64,000 nt of DNA. It comes from Brevundimonas subvibrioides ATCC 15264 (GTDB taxonomy: Bacteria; Pseudomonadota; Alphaproteobacteria; Caulobacterales; Caulobacteraceae). The DNA is taken from assembly GCF_000144605.1 (NCBI RefSeq), contig NC_014375.1:2232001-2296000 (forward strand), read 5' to 3'. The translations under genes were made by a program, and so were the position numbers. Every line of letters begins with the position of its first letter. Position 1 is the stretch's first letter. Shown here one piece after another: positions 34,986 to 45,700 of the stretch. The notes below the pieces were generated by a model that saw only the letters and a program-made list of their open reading frames with translations, ran no database searches and was not told the origin of the DNA.

Positions 34986-37900
34986 TCAGCGCAGTTCGAT
35001 CCGCCGCGCGCCGGCCGGGATCAGAAGGTCGCGACCGGTCCATTCGGCCCCTCGCCCGTCGATCCGCACCCGCGTGGGCAGTGCCTCGCCCTCGGGCCAC
35101 GGCAGGACAAAGCCGCCCGGTGGCTGGGTCCGGCCGTCCAGCGTCAGGACCGTCGTCGCCCCCGTCCGCCTCAGCCCGTAGGTCAGCGGGCCATAGGGCG
35201 TGCGGACCTCGCGAACCCCCACGCCGGTCGCGCTTGCGATCCAGGTCATGGGCAGGCCCGCCGCCAGCACCAGGGCATCGTCCGCGTCGCGCTCGTAGAC
35301 GAACATGTCGAGCGCCGAGCGGATGTAGTCGGAGCTGATCCAGGCATGGGGCATGTCGCCGATGAAGCGCGGCTCGCGCAGGTCACGCCCCACCACCTCG
35401 GCCCAGCCGTTCCAGGCCACGGGCCGTCGATCGGCGAAGAAGAAGTCCAGCGCCGTCATCGCCCGCTCCCGCTGGCCCAGCCGCACCAGCGCCCCGACAT
35501 TGCGCAGCTCGTACGGTGTGTAGTCTTTCCAGTCGGTCCGGTTGGCGGCGCGGGCGGTGAAGTTCTCCCAATATTTCTCGAAGGTGCGGATCAGCAGACC
35601 CTGGGGCAGCTCGGCCTGCAGCCCGCCCGGCGACAGGCCGATGGTCGTGGAGGTTGCGTCGAAATCGCCGCGGTCCGCCGCCCCCGCGATCCAGTCGATC
35701 CGGTGATGGATGGCCGTGCCGGTGATGGAGGCCGTCACGTCGGCCGCGAATTCCGCCCGCGCCGCCTCGATCCGCGCCGCCGCCTCGGTCTCGCCCAGCG
35801 TCGTGGCGATGAAGGCCGCGTCCCGGTACCCCAGCAGCCCCCAGAAGTCGTCCCAATAGGACCAGGCCGCCCGGTCCGAATAGCCCTCGTGGCTGATGGA
35901 GGGGGGCAGCAGGCCGAACAGGTGGCGCGTCTCCGGCGTCCGGTTCGCCTCGACCCGCGTTTCGGCGCGCAGGCTGTCCATATAGGCGATCGCGGCCTGG
36001 ACCTGGGGCCAGACCGACCTCAGCTGCGTCACGTCGCCGGTGTAGCGATAGGTCTCGGCCGCCAGGAAGATGAACTCGCCGTGGCTGTCGTTCTCGGGCA
36101 CCGGATCGGCCCCCCGGCTGTCGACGCAGCACGGCACCTTGCCGTTGTCGAACACATAGGGGGCGTACCAGCGCAGATAGTCCTGGCTTAGGTCCGCATG
36201 GCCCAGCCGGTTCAGCCCTTCAGCCATCATCGCGCCGTCGCGGATCCAGGATCGGTTGTAGCTGCGGGTCCCGGGCTGCAGGGTCGGACCCTGGCGCGAC
36301 ATCAGCATGTGCGCGAGGGAGGTCTTCATCGTATCCTCGATCCGCTGGCCCTCAGGCGGCAGGATCAGGTCGAACCGGTCCAGCTTCTCGCGCCAGCCCG
36401 CGGCGACCCGCGCCGCCACCGTGTCCATCGCCGCCTCGACCGAGCCGGTCGCCGGCAGGGCCGGACGCTGGCCAGCCAGCGCGGCGACCCATCCGAAAGT
36501 CCGCGTCTCGCCGGGGGCCAGGGTTACCGTATAGGTCAGGGACCCAGCCATCAGGCCCGTGGCGTCGGACTGGACCCGGCGCGACACATCGGCGTCCGTG
36601 CCGTCGGCGATCAGGCTCTGGGGATCGGCGCCGGCCTGGAAGGTCGACAGGCGCACGTCGTCCGGCGCCACCAGGGGCCGGACCCGCAGGGCGTCGTTCA
36701 GGACCAGCTCGGCCCCCGTCCACTGGATCTGCTCAAGAGGACTGGCCCCACCCGGGACCGCCAGGAACTGAACAGGTCCGTTGACCTGCATCGGTCGCGC
36801 CGCCAGCGCCAGCGTCAGGGTGCGCGCCCGGCTCGAGGTATTGGTCAGGTCATACCGGCCATAGAGCGATGCCGCGTCGGGTGCTCCCTCCGCCATCGCC
36901 GTGACCTTCAGCGTCCAGTCGTCGTGGATCCAGGTCACCGCCGGGATCGGCAGATCGTCCTCGATCAGGGCCTGCCCGATCTGCACGTCCGCCCAGCCGA
37001 CCAGCCGGCCGTTGTCCAGCACGAACGGCTCGATCGACGGTCCGCCGCGCTTCAACTCGATGGCCCCGTCCTCGGAGATGAGGCCGCTCTCGCCACCCCC
37101 GTCCACCCCGACCAGCGTCCAGTAGGGCTGCTCGCCGACGAACCCCCGGGGATAGTGGCCGCGCCGCGACTGCCCGGCGACGGCCGTCAGGAAGGCCGTT
37201 GCGTCCTTGCCGAAGGCCAGCGGCTCGACCCGCAGGTCCGTCAATCCGTAGACGGACTGCGCAGGGCCGCTGGTCCCCAGTCCCGCGCCCATCTGGCCCG
37301 ATCCGTCGCGGGGCCGCAGCGGCTGCTGCAGGTCCAGCCGCAGCCAGCGTGCGCTGGCTTCTGTCGTCATCAGCCAGTCGGTGCCCCCGTCGCCGTCCGT
37401 GACCCGCGCGATCTCGCGCCACTGCCGCCGGTCGGACGAGGCCATCACCCGATAGCGTGACGCGGCCTGGCCGTTGGCCCAGCGCAGCGTCAGCCCCCCG
37501 AACTCGCGCTCGTAGCCGAGGTCCAGCGTCAGGGCCTGCTCGCCGCCGTCCGCGCTGACCCAGGCCGTCAAAGGATCGTCGTCTACACTGAGCGCCGCGA
37601 CGGCATTCCCCGCCGCGCTGCTCGCCTCGACCAGCGGACGTGGCGGGACCGAGGGCTCGGGCGAGAGGGTGCGCAGCGACAGATCGTCGATCTCGATGAA
37701 GCCCCTGCCGCCCTCCCCGGCCGTGACCACGAATTCGACCCGTTCCGCCCCTCGGAACGTGCGATCCGGCTTGGGTCCCCAGGCCCAGGCGACCTGCCGC
37801 TTCTTGATCGTGAACAGGGCCCAGCCGTCGGGGAAGGCGTAGCGGGTCGTCTGGCGCCAGTGGACGTTCTCGCCGGACGCATCGGTGAACTTCACTTCGA

Positions 37901-38195
37901 AGGTGTTGGTCGGCCCGGCGCCCCGGACCCAGAAGCTGATCTCGTAGTTTTCGGGCACCTCGAACGACAGGTCGCGCGCGGCGAAGGCGTACCCGGACCG
38001 GCCGTTGAAGTCGTAGTCCAGCCTCAGGGCGTCACCGCGATGGCCGGGCACCGAAGACAGGGTCGAGGTGACGTCGGTCGAGGCGTCGGCACTCCAGGCC
38101 GTGATGTCCTCGAAGCTGTCCAGCGCACGCGACGACTGCGCCTGCGCAGGCACGGAACACACCAGGGCGACGACCAGACCGAACAACACACGCAT
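34986..38195 (-). CDS. Secreted multidomain six-hairpin glycosidase-like protein with discoidin/CBM domains
   Basis: 1069 residues from ATG 38195 (AAGGG 6 nt upstream). Signal peptide about 1-20 (VCSVPAQAQ). A beta-sandwich, CBM-like domain at about 25-175 (FEDITAWSADAS ... FIEIDDLSLRTL) is followed by an F5/8-type discoidin domain (about 190-330). A beta-sandwich linker domain comes next, and from about 640 an (alpha/alpha)6 catalytic-like region: SYNRSWIRDGAMMAEGL, CCVDSRGADPVPENDSHGEFIFLAAETYRYTGD. The class resembles six-hairpin glycoside hydrolases, but the GH family is not clear to me. Last gene of the ABC/GH144 operon; TTG 38201 is an alternative start overlapping the permease stop. 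Confidence 0.75.
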   Translation of the reverse strand: MRVLFGLVVALVCSVPAQAQSSRALDSFEDITAWSADASTDVTSTLSSVPGHRGDALRLDYDFNGRSGYAFAARDLSFEVPENYEISFWVRGAGPTNTFEVKFTDASGENVHWRQTTRYAFPDGWALFTIKKRQVAWAWGPKPDRTFRGAERVEFVVTAGEGGRGFIEIDDLSLRTLSPEPSVPPRPLVEASSAAGNAVAALSVDDDPLTAWVSADGGEQALTLDLGYEREFGGLTLRWANGQAASRYRVMASSDRRQWREIARVTDGDGGTDWLMTTEASARWLRLDLQQPLRPRDGSGQMGAGLGTSGPAQSVYGLTDLRVEPLAFGKDATAFLTAVAGQSRRGHYPRGFVGEQPYWTLVGVDGGGESGLISEDGAIELKRGGPSIEPFVLDNGRLVGWADVQIGQALIEDDLPIPAVTWIHDDWTLKVTAMAEGAPDAASLYGRYDLTNTSSRARTLTLALAARPMQVNGPVQFLAVPGGASPLEQIQWTGAELVLNDALRVRPLVAPDDVRLSTFQAGADPQSLIADGTDADVSRRVQSDATGLMAGSLTYTVTLAPGETRTFGWVAALAGQRPALPATGSVEAAMDTVAARVAAGWREKLDRFDLILPPEGQRIEDTMKTSLAHMLMSRQGPTLQPGTRSYNRSWIRDGAMMAEGLNRLGHADLSQDYLRWYAPYVFDNGKVPCCVDSRGADPVPENDSHGEFIFLAAETYRYTGDVTQLRSVWPQVQAAIAYMDSLRAETRVEANRTPETRHLFGLLPPSISHEGYSDRAAWSYWDDFWGLLGYRDAAFIATTLGETEAAARIEAARAEFAADVTASITGTAIHHRIDWIAGAADRGDFDATSTTIGLSPGGLQAELPQGLLIRTFEKYWENFTARAANRTDWKDYTPYELRNVGALVRLGQRERAMTALDFFFADRRPVAWNGWAEVVGRDLREPRFIGDMPHAWISSDYIRSALDMFVYERDADDALVLAAGLPMTWIASATGVGVREVRTPYGPLTYGLRRTGATTVLTLDGRTQPPGGFVLPWPEGEALPTRVRIDGRGAEWTGRDLLIPAGARRIELR

Positions 38196-38197
38196 AC

Positions 38198-39013
38198 TCA
38201 ACCCTTAACACTCCCGGCCAGCATTCCCCGGATGTAGAATCGCTGAAGCGCCAGGAACAGGATCAGCACCGGGGCCACGGTGATGACCGCCCCCGCCATC
38301 ATCAGCTCGACATCCTGGACGTGCTCGCGCGACAGGGCGGCCAGGGCGACGGGCAGCGTATAGTTCGACTGGTCGGTCAGGATGATCAGCGGCCACAGGA
38401 AATCATTCCAGCTGCCGAGGAAGACGAACAGGCCCAGCGTCACAAGAATCGGGGTCAGGGTCGGCAGGACGATGCGGCGGAAGATCTGGCTCTCGGACGC
38501 CCCGTCGATCCGCGCGGCCTCCAGCATCTCGTCCGGGATCGACAGCGCATACTGCCGGATCAGGAACAGGCCGAAGATCGAGGCCAGCCACGGCACCAGC
38601 GCCCCGGCATAGGTGTTCACCAGCCCCATCGACTTCAGCATCAGGAACAGCGGCAGGGTTCCGATCTGCGCCGGGATCACCAGGGCACCGATCAACAGTT
38701 GAAACAGCCGGTCCCGGCCCGCGAACCTCAGCTTGGCGAAGGCGTATCCCGCCGGGACCGTGAACAGCAGCGCCAGCCCGGTCGCCATGGTCGCCAACGC
38801 CAGGCTGTTGACCATGTAGCGACCCATGCCCTGGTTCACGAACAGGTCGCGGTAGTGATCCAGCGTCCAGCGGTTGGGGATCAGGGGCGGCGGGAAGTTG
38901 GCCGCCTCCCCCGTCGACATGAAGCTGACCGACAGCATCCACAGCAGCGGGAACAGGACCAGCAGGCCGATGATGGCCACGCCTACGTTCAGGGCGATGT
39001 CGCGAGCCTTCAT
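38198..39013 (-). CDS. Carbohydrate ABC transporter permease, MalG type
   Basis: 271 residues from ATG 39013. Six predicted membrane helices; the EAA coupling loop for the ATPase is YALSIPDEMLEAARIDGASESQIFRRIVLP, the standard sugar-permease sequence (EAAxxDG). Starts in an ATGA-type overlap with the upstream permease, and its stop abuts the secreted hydrolase start. Forms the inner-membrane channel with the MalF-type partner. No ATP-binding protein is encoded nearby. Confidence 0.92.
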   Translation of the reverse strand: MKARDIALNVGVAIIGLLVLFPLLWMLSVSFMSTGEAANFPPPLIPNRWTLDHYRDLFVNQGMGRYMVNSLALATMATGLALLFTVPAGYAFAKLRFAGRDRLFQLLIGALVIPAQIGTLPLFLMLKSMGLVNTYAGALVPWLASIFGLFLIRQYALSIPDEMLEAARIDGASESQIFRRIVLPTLTPILVTLGLFVFLGSWNDFLWPLIILTDQSNYTLPVALAALSREHVQDVELMMAGAVITVAPVLILFLALQRFYIRGMLAGSVKG

Positions 39014-39912
39014 GTGTGCTCTCCGCCCAGACGGCGCGACACGGCCAGCTGGATCATGGTCACGGCGAAGATGCACATGAACAGGATGAAAGCGACGGCC
39101 GAGGCCGACCCCAGGTTCCACCATTTGAAGCCCTCTTCGTACATGAAGTAGAGCACCGTCACGGTAGACTGGGCCGGTCCGCCCTGCGTCATCACATAGG
39201 GCTCGGCGAACAGCTGGAAGAAGCCGGCGACCGAGATGATGGAGACCAGCAAAAGCGTCGGCGCGATGGCCGGCAGCGTCACGTTCACGAACCGCGCCCA
39301 GGGCCCCGCCCCGTCGATCCGCGCGGCCTCATACAGGTCGTCCGGCACGGTCTGGAGCACCGCCAGGAAGATCAGCATGTTGTAGCCGAAGATCTTCCAG
39401 ACCACGAACAGCAGGATGGCCGGGATCGAGGTCCGCGGATCCCCCAGCCAGTCGACGGCGGGCAGGCCCAGCGAGGTGATCGCCCAGTTGATGACGCCGT
39501 ATTTGGTGTGCAGCAGATAGTTCCAGAGCACCGCCGTGGCGACCAGGGTGGTGACGAACGGCGCGAAGAACACCACCCGCCAGAAGGGCCGCCATTTCAC
39601 GGTCCGGGCATTCAGGATCACCGCCGCGCCCAGCGACATGCCGATCGCCAGAGGCACCCCCAGCACGCTGAACACCACGGTGTTCTTCATCGCGCCCCAG
39701 AACAGGGGGTTGGTCAGCAGCCGCTCGTAGTTCTGCAGACCGACGAAGCGAAGGTTCCCGAGGTCGGCCAGTGCATAGATGTCGAAATCGGTCAGGCTCA
39801 GCAGCATGGCCGACAGGACGGGCACAACGAAGAAGACCGCGATGGCGATCAGGGACGGCGCGACGAAGCCCCAGGCCGCGCGCTCGCGACGGCTGATGCG
39901 GCCGGCGCTCAT
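39010..39912 (-). CDS. Carbohydrate ABC transporter permease, MalF type
   Basis: 300 residues, six membrane helices with a cytoplasmic N-terminus (RISRRERAAWGFVAPSL). EAA loop LYEAARIDGAGPWARFVNVTLPAIAP. Pairs with the downstream MalG-type subunit; overlaps both neighbours by 4 nt, consistent with one operon running solute-binding protein, MalF, MalG. Size fits a minimal CUT1-family sugar permease, which handle oligosaccharides. Confidence 0.92.
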   Translation of the reverse strand: MSAGRISRRERAAWGFVAPSLIAIAVFFVVPVLSAMLLSLTDFDIYALADLGNLRFVGLQNYERLLTNPLFWGAMKNTVVFSVLGVPLAIGMSLGAAVILNARTVKWRPFWRVVFFAPFVTTLVATAVLWNYLLHTKYGVINWAITSLGLPAVDWLGDPRTSIPAILLFVVWKIFGYNMLIFLAVLQTVPDDLYEAARIDGAGPWARFVNVTLPAIAPTLLLVSIISVAGFFQLFAEPYVMTQGGPAQSTVTVLYFMYEEGFKWWNLGSASAVAFILFMCIFAVTMIQLAVSRRLGGEHT

Positions 39913-41171
39913 GCGGCCCGCCCCTGTTCGATCATCCAGCGCCGCTTTTCCAGCAGGCGGTCGGCGCGGCGGTCGATCTCGGCCCCCGCGGCCGCGACGG
40001 TGAACTCACCCCGGACCATCCGCTCGGCCACAATCTGCATTTCGGTGACGATCCGCTCCCACTCCGGCACCTTGGGCACGGCCTTGGCGCGCGCGAGCTG
40101 GCCCTTGAACGCGGCGACATACGGGTCGTCGGCGACCCTCGGCGCGGCCCAGGCGGACGGCCGCGCGGGCAGGTCGCCGGTGAGGACGTTGAACTCGGCC
40201 TGGGTCTTGGGGTCGGACAGGAACCGCACCAGCTTCCAGGCCGCCTCCTGGTTCGGCGACGACCGGAACACGGCCAGCGACGACCCGCCGGGGGCCGAGG
40301 CGCCAGGGCCGGTCGGGCCGGGCACGCCCGCCGTCGTCCAGTGCGGCTGAATCTCGGGCGGCAGGCGGCTCTTCATGTCGCCGATGGTCCAGGGGCCCGA
40401 AAAGTAGAAGCTGAAATAGCCGCGTGCGAACTCGGTCCAGACGTTGGAGATCTGCGTCGAGGACGCCAGCGGGGCCAGGCCTTCGTCGAACAGGCTCTTG
40501 TAGAAGCCCAGCGCCGCCTGGAACGACGGGCTGGAGAAGTTGCCGCGCGTAGCGTCGTCCCGCAACAGGGCCTCGTCGCCCTGAAGCCCGAACGTCAGAA
40601 GCTGCTCGAACTCGTTGACAGGCAACAGGATCGCATAGTTTCCAGACCCGGCCGCGCGCTTGACCGCATGCATCGAGGCCTTCCACGTCTCCCACGTCGT
40701 GGGCATGGCGTCATAGCCCGCCCGGGCGAGCAGGTCGGTGCGATAGAAGAACAGCCGGGTGTCGACGTACCAAGGCGTGGCCACGCTGCGGCCGTCGATG
40801 GCATTGGTTTCCAGCACCGCCGGAAACTGGTCCTGCGACAGGTCGGCGGCGAAGGCCGGCGTCGGCGACAGGGCCCCGATGGCCGACAGCTCCGCGACCC
40901 AGGTGTTGCCGATCTGGCTGAGGTCCGGCATCGAATTGCCCGCATAGGCGGTCAGCAGCTTCTGGTGCGCCGAGGTCCAGGGCAGAGGCTGCACCTCGAC
41001 CTTGATGCCCGGATTGGCCGCCTCGAACGCCGGCATCATCGTCTGGACGCTCGTCCCCTCCGCGCCCATGGCCCAGAAGGTCAGTCGCGTCACGCCGTCC
41101 GACCGGCCGCACCCCGACAGTGCGGCTCCCGCTCCGCCCAGCAGTCCCAGCGCGGCGCGGCGGTCGATCAT
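39909..41171 (-). CDS. Extracellular solute-binding lipoprotein (sugar ABC transporter, family 1)
   Basis: 420 residues from ATG 41171, which overlaps the GH144-like stop (ATGA). N-terminal DRRAALGLLGGAGAALSGC is a twin-arginine-type signal with lipobox LSGC (C21). The mature domain is a type 1 periplasmic sugar-binding fold: LTFWAMGAEGTSVQTMMPAFEAANPGIKVEVQ, TPWYVDTRLFFYRTDLL, FSFYFSGPWTIGD. Delivers sugar oligomers to the two permeases. Ligand probably the product of the GH144-like enzyme, by context. Confidence 0.9.
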   Translation of the reverse strand: MIDRRAALGLLGGAGAALSGCGRSDGVTRLTFWAMGAEGTSVQTMMPAFEAANPGIKVEVQPLPWTSAHQKLLTAYAGNSMPDLSQIGNTWVAELSAIGALSPTPAFAADLSQDQFPAVLETNAIDGRSVATPWYVDTRLFFYRTDLLARAGYDAMPTTWETWKASMHAVKRAAGSGNYAILLPVNEFEQLLTFGLQGDEALLRDDATRGNFSSPSFQAALGFYKSLFDEGLAPLASSTQISNVWTEFARGYFSFYFSGPWTIGDMKSRLPPEIQPHWTTAGVPGPTGPGASAPGGSSLAVFRSSPNQEAAWKLVRFLSDPKTQAEFNVLTGDLPARPSAWAAPRVADDPYVAAFKGQLARAKAVPKVPEWERIVTEMQIVAERMVRGEFTVAAAGAEIDRRADRLLEKRRWMIEQGRAA

Positions 41172-42616
41172 GCGTCCAGCCATCCGCCGGTGAATCCGGC
41201 CCGCTGCAGGCCGCGCAGCAGGTTCGGCTCGCCGTGCATCAGGCGCCATATCAGACCGGATCGCCCGTTCTCGATCATGGCGACGATCGGTCCCTGGTCG
41301 ATACCCAGATAGTCGCCGTCGACCCAGCCGATGTCGGGGATGATCCGCCCATGCTGCAGACGCCCTTCCCGCTCGGTCAGGGTCGGATTGAACGAATCCA
41401 GGAACCCCCACTGTGTGTAGATGGCCTCGCCATAGCGCGCCTTCATGGCCTTCAGGCAGGCGGTCACCTCGGTCGGGGCGAACGGATAGCTGGCCATGGC
41501 GGCCGTCGGCGCGATCGTGCCGTCATCCCGCTCACCCGGGCCGCGTGCCGAATAGCTGAAGAACTCGCGCTCGCGCGCATCGATGACCTGTTTGAAGTCG
41601 CCCGGCCCGTCGCAGGCCGTCAGACCCCACACCTCGGCGGAATAGCCGTCCCAGCCGCCGGGATTGTCGACGGCATACTGGCGCTGGGCCTGGACCGCGC
41701 GGCGGCTGTTCTCGAAATAGTCGATCGGCCGGCCCGTCATGGCGGATTTTCCGCGCATCCAGGCGTCCTGGATGCCACGGAAATCCACGAACATGTGGCT
41801 GTACTGATGCCCGAACAGCGGGGCGAATTGCAGGTAGGGCTCGCCCCCCTGTTCGGCGAGACTGGTTTCATAGGCCGAGGCCCACTCGTCCCAGACGGCC
41901 GCGGGGACCGGATGGGTCGGGCTACCGATCGCCATCAGCAGCAGCAGCGTACCTTCGTTGTAGATGAACCAGTCATGCGGGATCGCCCCGGTCTCGGGGT
42001 GCCAGCCCATCGAGATCCGGTTCGGCCGGACCACGGCCCAGTCCCATTCGACCCGTTCATAGAGTCCCCTCGCGATGTCCCGGATTTCGACCTCGTCGGC
42101 ATGCCGGCCGTCGAAGAAGCGGCTCGACACCAGCATCCCGCCCAGAAGCAGGGCCGTATCGACGGTCGATAGTTCGGTTGTGCCGAACCGGTGCCCCGTC
42201 TTCATGTCGATGAAGTGATAGAAGAAGCCCTTGTAGCCCGCGACGCCCGTCGCCTCGGGCCCCTGCGGCAGGGCTGCGAAGTAGCGCAGCGTGATCAGGG
42301 TCCGCTCACGCGCCTCGGCCCGCGTCATCCAGCCGCGTTCGACGCCGATAGGCCAGCAGGTCAGGGCGAAGCCGACGGCGGCGATCGAACAGAAGGATTC
42401 GGTCGGCCAGCGATCCGGCGTCATGCCCGTCGAACGGTCGGTCACGTGAACGAACCAGTCGAAGGTCCGGCGCTGAAGCTCTGCGACCTCGGGGTCCAGG
42501 GGGTTGATCCGGGCGGAGCGGTCCTGGCGCTGGCGCGCCTGGGCAAAGGCGGGTGATGCGGCGGCCGCCACCACCCCGGCGACGGTCGAAGCCATCAGAA
42601 ATCTGCGTCGATCCAT
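41168..42616 (-). CDS. GH144-like glucoamylase-domain protein (candidate endo-beta-1,2-glucanase)
   Basis: 482 residues from ATG 42616. Tat signal peptide MDRRRFLMASTVAGVVAAAASPAFAQA (about 1-27). The mature part is an (alpha/alpha)6 enzyme of the PF10091/GH144 type: RTFDWFVHVTDRSTGMTPDRWP, SIAAVGFALTCWPIGVERGWM, GFFYHFIDMKTG, STVDTALLLGGML, GHQYSHMFVDFRGI, WGLTACDGPGDF, APTAAMASYPFAPTE. Characterised GH144 members hydrolyse beta-1,2-glucan to sophoro-oligosaccharides; this activity is inferred. Heads the operon with solute-binding protein, two permeases and the large six-hairpin protein. Confidence 0.85.
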   Translation of the reverse strand: MDRRRFLMASTVAGVVAAAASPAFAQARQRQDRSARINPLDPEVAELQRRTFDWFVHVTDRSTGMTPDRWPTESFCSIAAVGFALTCWPIGVERGWMTRAEARERTLITLRYFAALPQGPEATGVAGYKGFFYHFIDMKTGHRFGTTELSTVDTALLLGGMLVSSRFFDGRHADEVEIRDIARGLYERVEWDWAVVRPNRISMGWHPETGAIPHDWFIYNEGTLLLLMAIGSPTHPVPAAVWDEWASAYETSLAEQGGEPYLQFAPLFGHQYSHMFVDFRGIQDAWMRGKSAMTGRPIDYFENSRRAVQAQRQYAVDNPGGWDGYSAEVWGLTACDGPGDFKQVIDAREREFFSYSARGPGERDDGTIAPTAAMASYPFAPTEVTACLKAMKARYGEAIYTQWGFLDSFNPTLTEREGRLQHGRIIPDIGWVDGDYLGIDQGPIVAMIENGRSGLIWRLMHGEPNLLRGLQRAGFTGGWLDA

Positions 42617-42663
42617 GGATATCCTCATACGCGGTAACAGCACCCTGGATCATTCAGGCGATG

Positions 42664-42699
42664 AAAAAATGGCCGCCCCTCGCGAACGGGGGGCGGCCA
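42664..42699 (-). terminator. Rho-independent terminator of the TonB receptor gene
   Basis: 10-bp stem TGGCCGCCCC/GGGGCGGCCA (42670-42679 with 42690-42699) followed on the minus strand by six T (42669-42664), 17 nt beyond the receptor stop. It separates the lacI-receptor transcript from the GH144-like operon, so the downstream genes need read-through or their own promoter. Confidence 0.88.
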
Positions 42700-42715
42700 G
42701 TCTCAGGAGAAGACC

Positions 42716-45700
42716 TTAGAAGCTGAAGCGAGCGCCCAGCTGGATCGTCCGGGTCGGGAACAGGACCGTGGACGGGTTGCCGAAACGCGGATTGGGCGAG
42801 GCCGCCGAACCCGTGCCGCCATCGAAGCCGCTGTAGTTGTCGAAGTTGAAGACGTTGATGGCATCGACGAACAGCTGGACTTCACCCGCCTCATAGACCT
42901 CGATCGTCTTCGTCAGGCGCAGATCCAGGTTGCGATAGGCGAACGCGTTCGGGATCAGGAAGTTTTCCTTGTCCGGGTAGGCGCTGGACGGACGGTAGTA
43001 GAACCGCGAGCCCGTCCCGTCGAACACGTTGAACGGCGTGCCCGACCCCAGGGTCAGGATGCCGGACAGCTGGAAGTCATACGGCAGGTCGACGATGCCG
43101 TTGGCGACGATCCGATGACGCTCGTTCTGGGGCGAGTTGCGCATCGGCGAGCTTTCGACGCTGAAGCAGTCGAAGCAGAAGTTGTCGTCGCCGCCGTTCT
43201 GCGTCGCGTCCTGCAGCGTGTAGGCGATGTTCAGGCCCCAGCCGGACTCAGGCGTGTAGTTCTTGTCGAGCTTCACATAGAGGGCGGTGAACTCCCGCTC
43301 CTTGCTGTGGTCGCTGACCAGATAGGTCCGGTAGGGATTGCTTCCGCCCGGCGAGCAGAACCCGCCGTTATCGCCGAACCCGTCGCCATCGTTCGGCGCG
43401 TTGGGCTCACGGCAGCGGTTCAGGTACTGCCAGGTGAACTCGTTCTCGGTCTTGCCGTACGCGAGCGTGAACTCGGTCTGCCAGTCGCCGAAGCGCTGAC
43501 GCAGGCCCAGATTGAACTGATCGGTCCGCGGCGGCTCGAAGTCATTCTTCAGCAGGAAGGCTTCACCCTTGGCCGGAATGGCGTTCAGGACGGGATCCAG
43601 ACCGGCGGCGGTGAAATAGCTCGCTTGCCACAGGATCGGATCGTTCGAAGCGCCCGACGCGACGCCGGCCGGACGGCCCGTCGTCGAGAAGAAGGCATTG
43701 CGCGTGAAGTCGCCGCCCTTGGCCACTTCGTCGAAGGCGAAGTTGAAGTTGACGCGGTCGTAGTAGCGGCCCGCGCCACCGAAGATCACCGTCTCGCGAT
43801 CGCCGAAGACGTCATACGAGAAGCCGATCCGCGGCTGATAGGCGTCCTTGAAGGCTTCGCGGTTGCTGCCGGTCGAGAAGTAGTCGTTGGCGTTGAACCA
43901 GCTGGGCACATAGCCCGCCGCCTTGCCGCCGTCCGTGGACGCGATCCACTGGTTGAGACCAGTGCGCATGTCCGCCGGCGTCACGTATTCGACGTTGTTG
44001 GCATTGTCCTCGTAGTCCCAACGGATGCCGATGTTCAGCTCCAGCTTGTCCGTGATCTGCCAGTCGTCCTGGGCGTAGATGCCGAAGACATTGTTATCCA
44101 GATCGACGGTCGGGAAACGGTTGCCCAGCTGGACCCGATACGGGATCGCAGGGTTGCCGCTGGCGTTGGTCGCGTTGTTGGGGTTCAGGTCATAGAAGAA
44201 CTCGGGGTTACGACCGAATTCCTTGTCGACGACGTAGTTCTGTGCCGAGAACTTCACACCAAGCTTGATTGTGTGCGAGCCCCTGAACTCGAAGTCGGTG
44301 AAGGTCAGGTCGTTCCGGAACGTCAGGGTTTCGTCGGTGATCTGCTGACGGCTTCCCGAACCGCCGATGTTGATGACGGAGACGCCACCGAAGGGATCAT
44401 AGGCGGCATCGAACACCCGGTAGCTGGCACCGGCTGTGTTGAAGTTCGACGCCGTCGGATTGTATTCGTAGTTGCGGTAGTCGACCGCCGCTTCGTTGAC
44501 GAAGCCATTGCCCTGCCACTGATAGCGCAGGTTCGCGCTCTGGGTGGTCTGCTGCAGGCCGGACGCGCGTTCGAACGAGTTGGCACCACCCACGCTGGTC
44601 GTGTCGGCCTCGTCGCGGTACGTCACGCTCAGGTCGATCAGATGGCCGTCAGCCGGCTGGAAGCTCAGCTTGCCGAAATACAGGTCTTCCTCGAACGGCG
44701 TCGCGAAGGTGCCGATGTATTGGGCGAACTGCGTCAGATAGGCCGGGGTCTGCCGACCGAGGTTCACCGCAGCGGCGCGGTTTTCCTGCTTGTGCTCGTA
44801 GCTGCCGAAGAAGTGCAGACGATCCTGGATGATCGGACCACCCAGAGCCGCGCCGTACTGCTGGACTTCCAGCTCGGGCAGTTCCCGCTGGGCCCGGCGG
44901 GTGAAGACGTCGCGCGAGATGAAGCTCTGGTCGCGGTACTGGCCGAAGATTTCGCCGTGGAACTCGTTCGTGCCCGACCGCGTCACGGCCGTGATGATCG
45001 CCGACGAGGCCTGCTCGTACTCTGCCTTGAAGTTCTGGGTGATGATCCGGAACTCGCCGATGGCGGCCTGCGGGAACGGGTTGCCGCGGCTATCGTCCTG
45101 GCCGGCGATGCCGCCGCCGATGACGTTGGACTTCAGGCTGGCACCGTCGATGAAGGCATTGATCGACTCGGCGCGCTGCCCACCGGCCGTGATCGTGACC
45201 TCAGTTTCGTTCTGCGACACGCGCACGCCGGGAGCCAGGGCCGCGAAGTTCAGGAAGTTGCGGTTGATCTGCGGCAGGGTCTGGATCTGCTGCGTCGTGA
45301 CGTTGGTGGCGTTCTCCGGCGTGCGGACCTCGGCCAGACGGCGGCCGGTGACGACGATATCGCCGACCGCGGTGCCTTCGCCGGCATCGGCGGAAACCTG
45401 CCCGCCCACGTCCAGATCGAGATTGCCCGTCTGGGCGACGCCCAGGGTCACGACGTCCGAGGCCGTCTGACCATCGGTGGTGGTGGCGGTGATCTCATAG
45501 GAGCCGGGGCGAATGCCGACGATCACATAGCTGCCGTCCGCGTTGACGCGACCGCGATAGGTGAAGCCCGTGGACTGCTCCCGGGCGACGACCGTTCCGC
45601 CCGATTCCCGCGTCTGGCCGTCGGAGACGACCCCGCGGACGGTGGACGTCGTGGCCTGGGCGGATGCCGTGCCGGCGGACAGCAGGGTCGCCATGGCCAG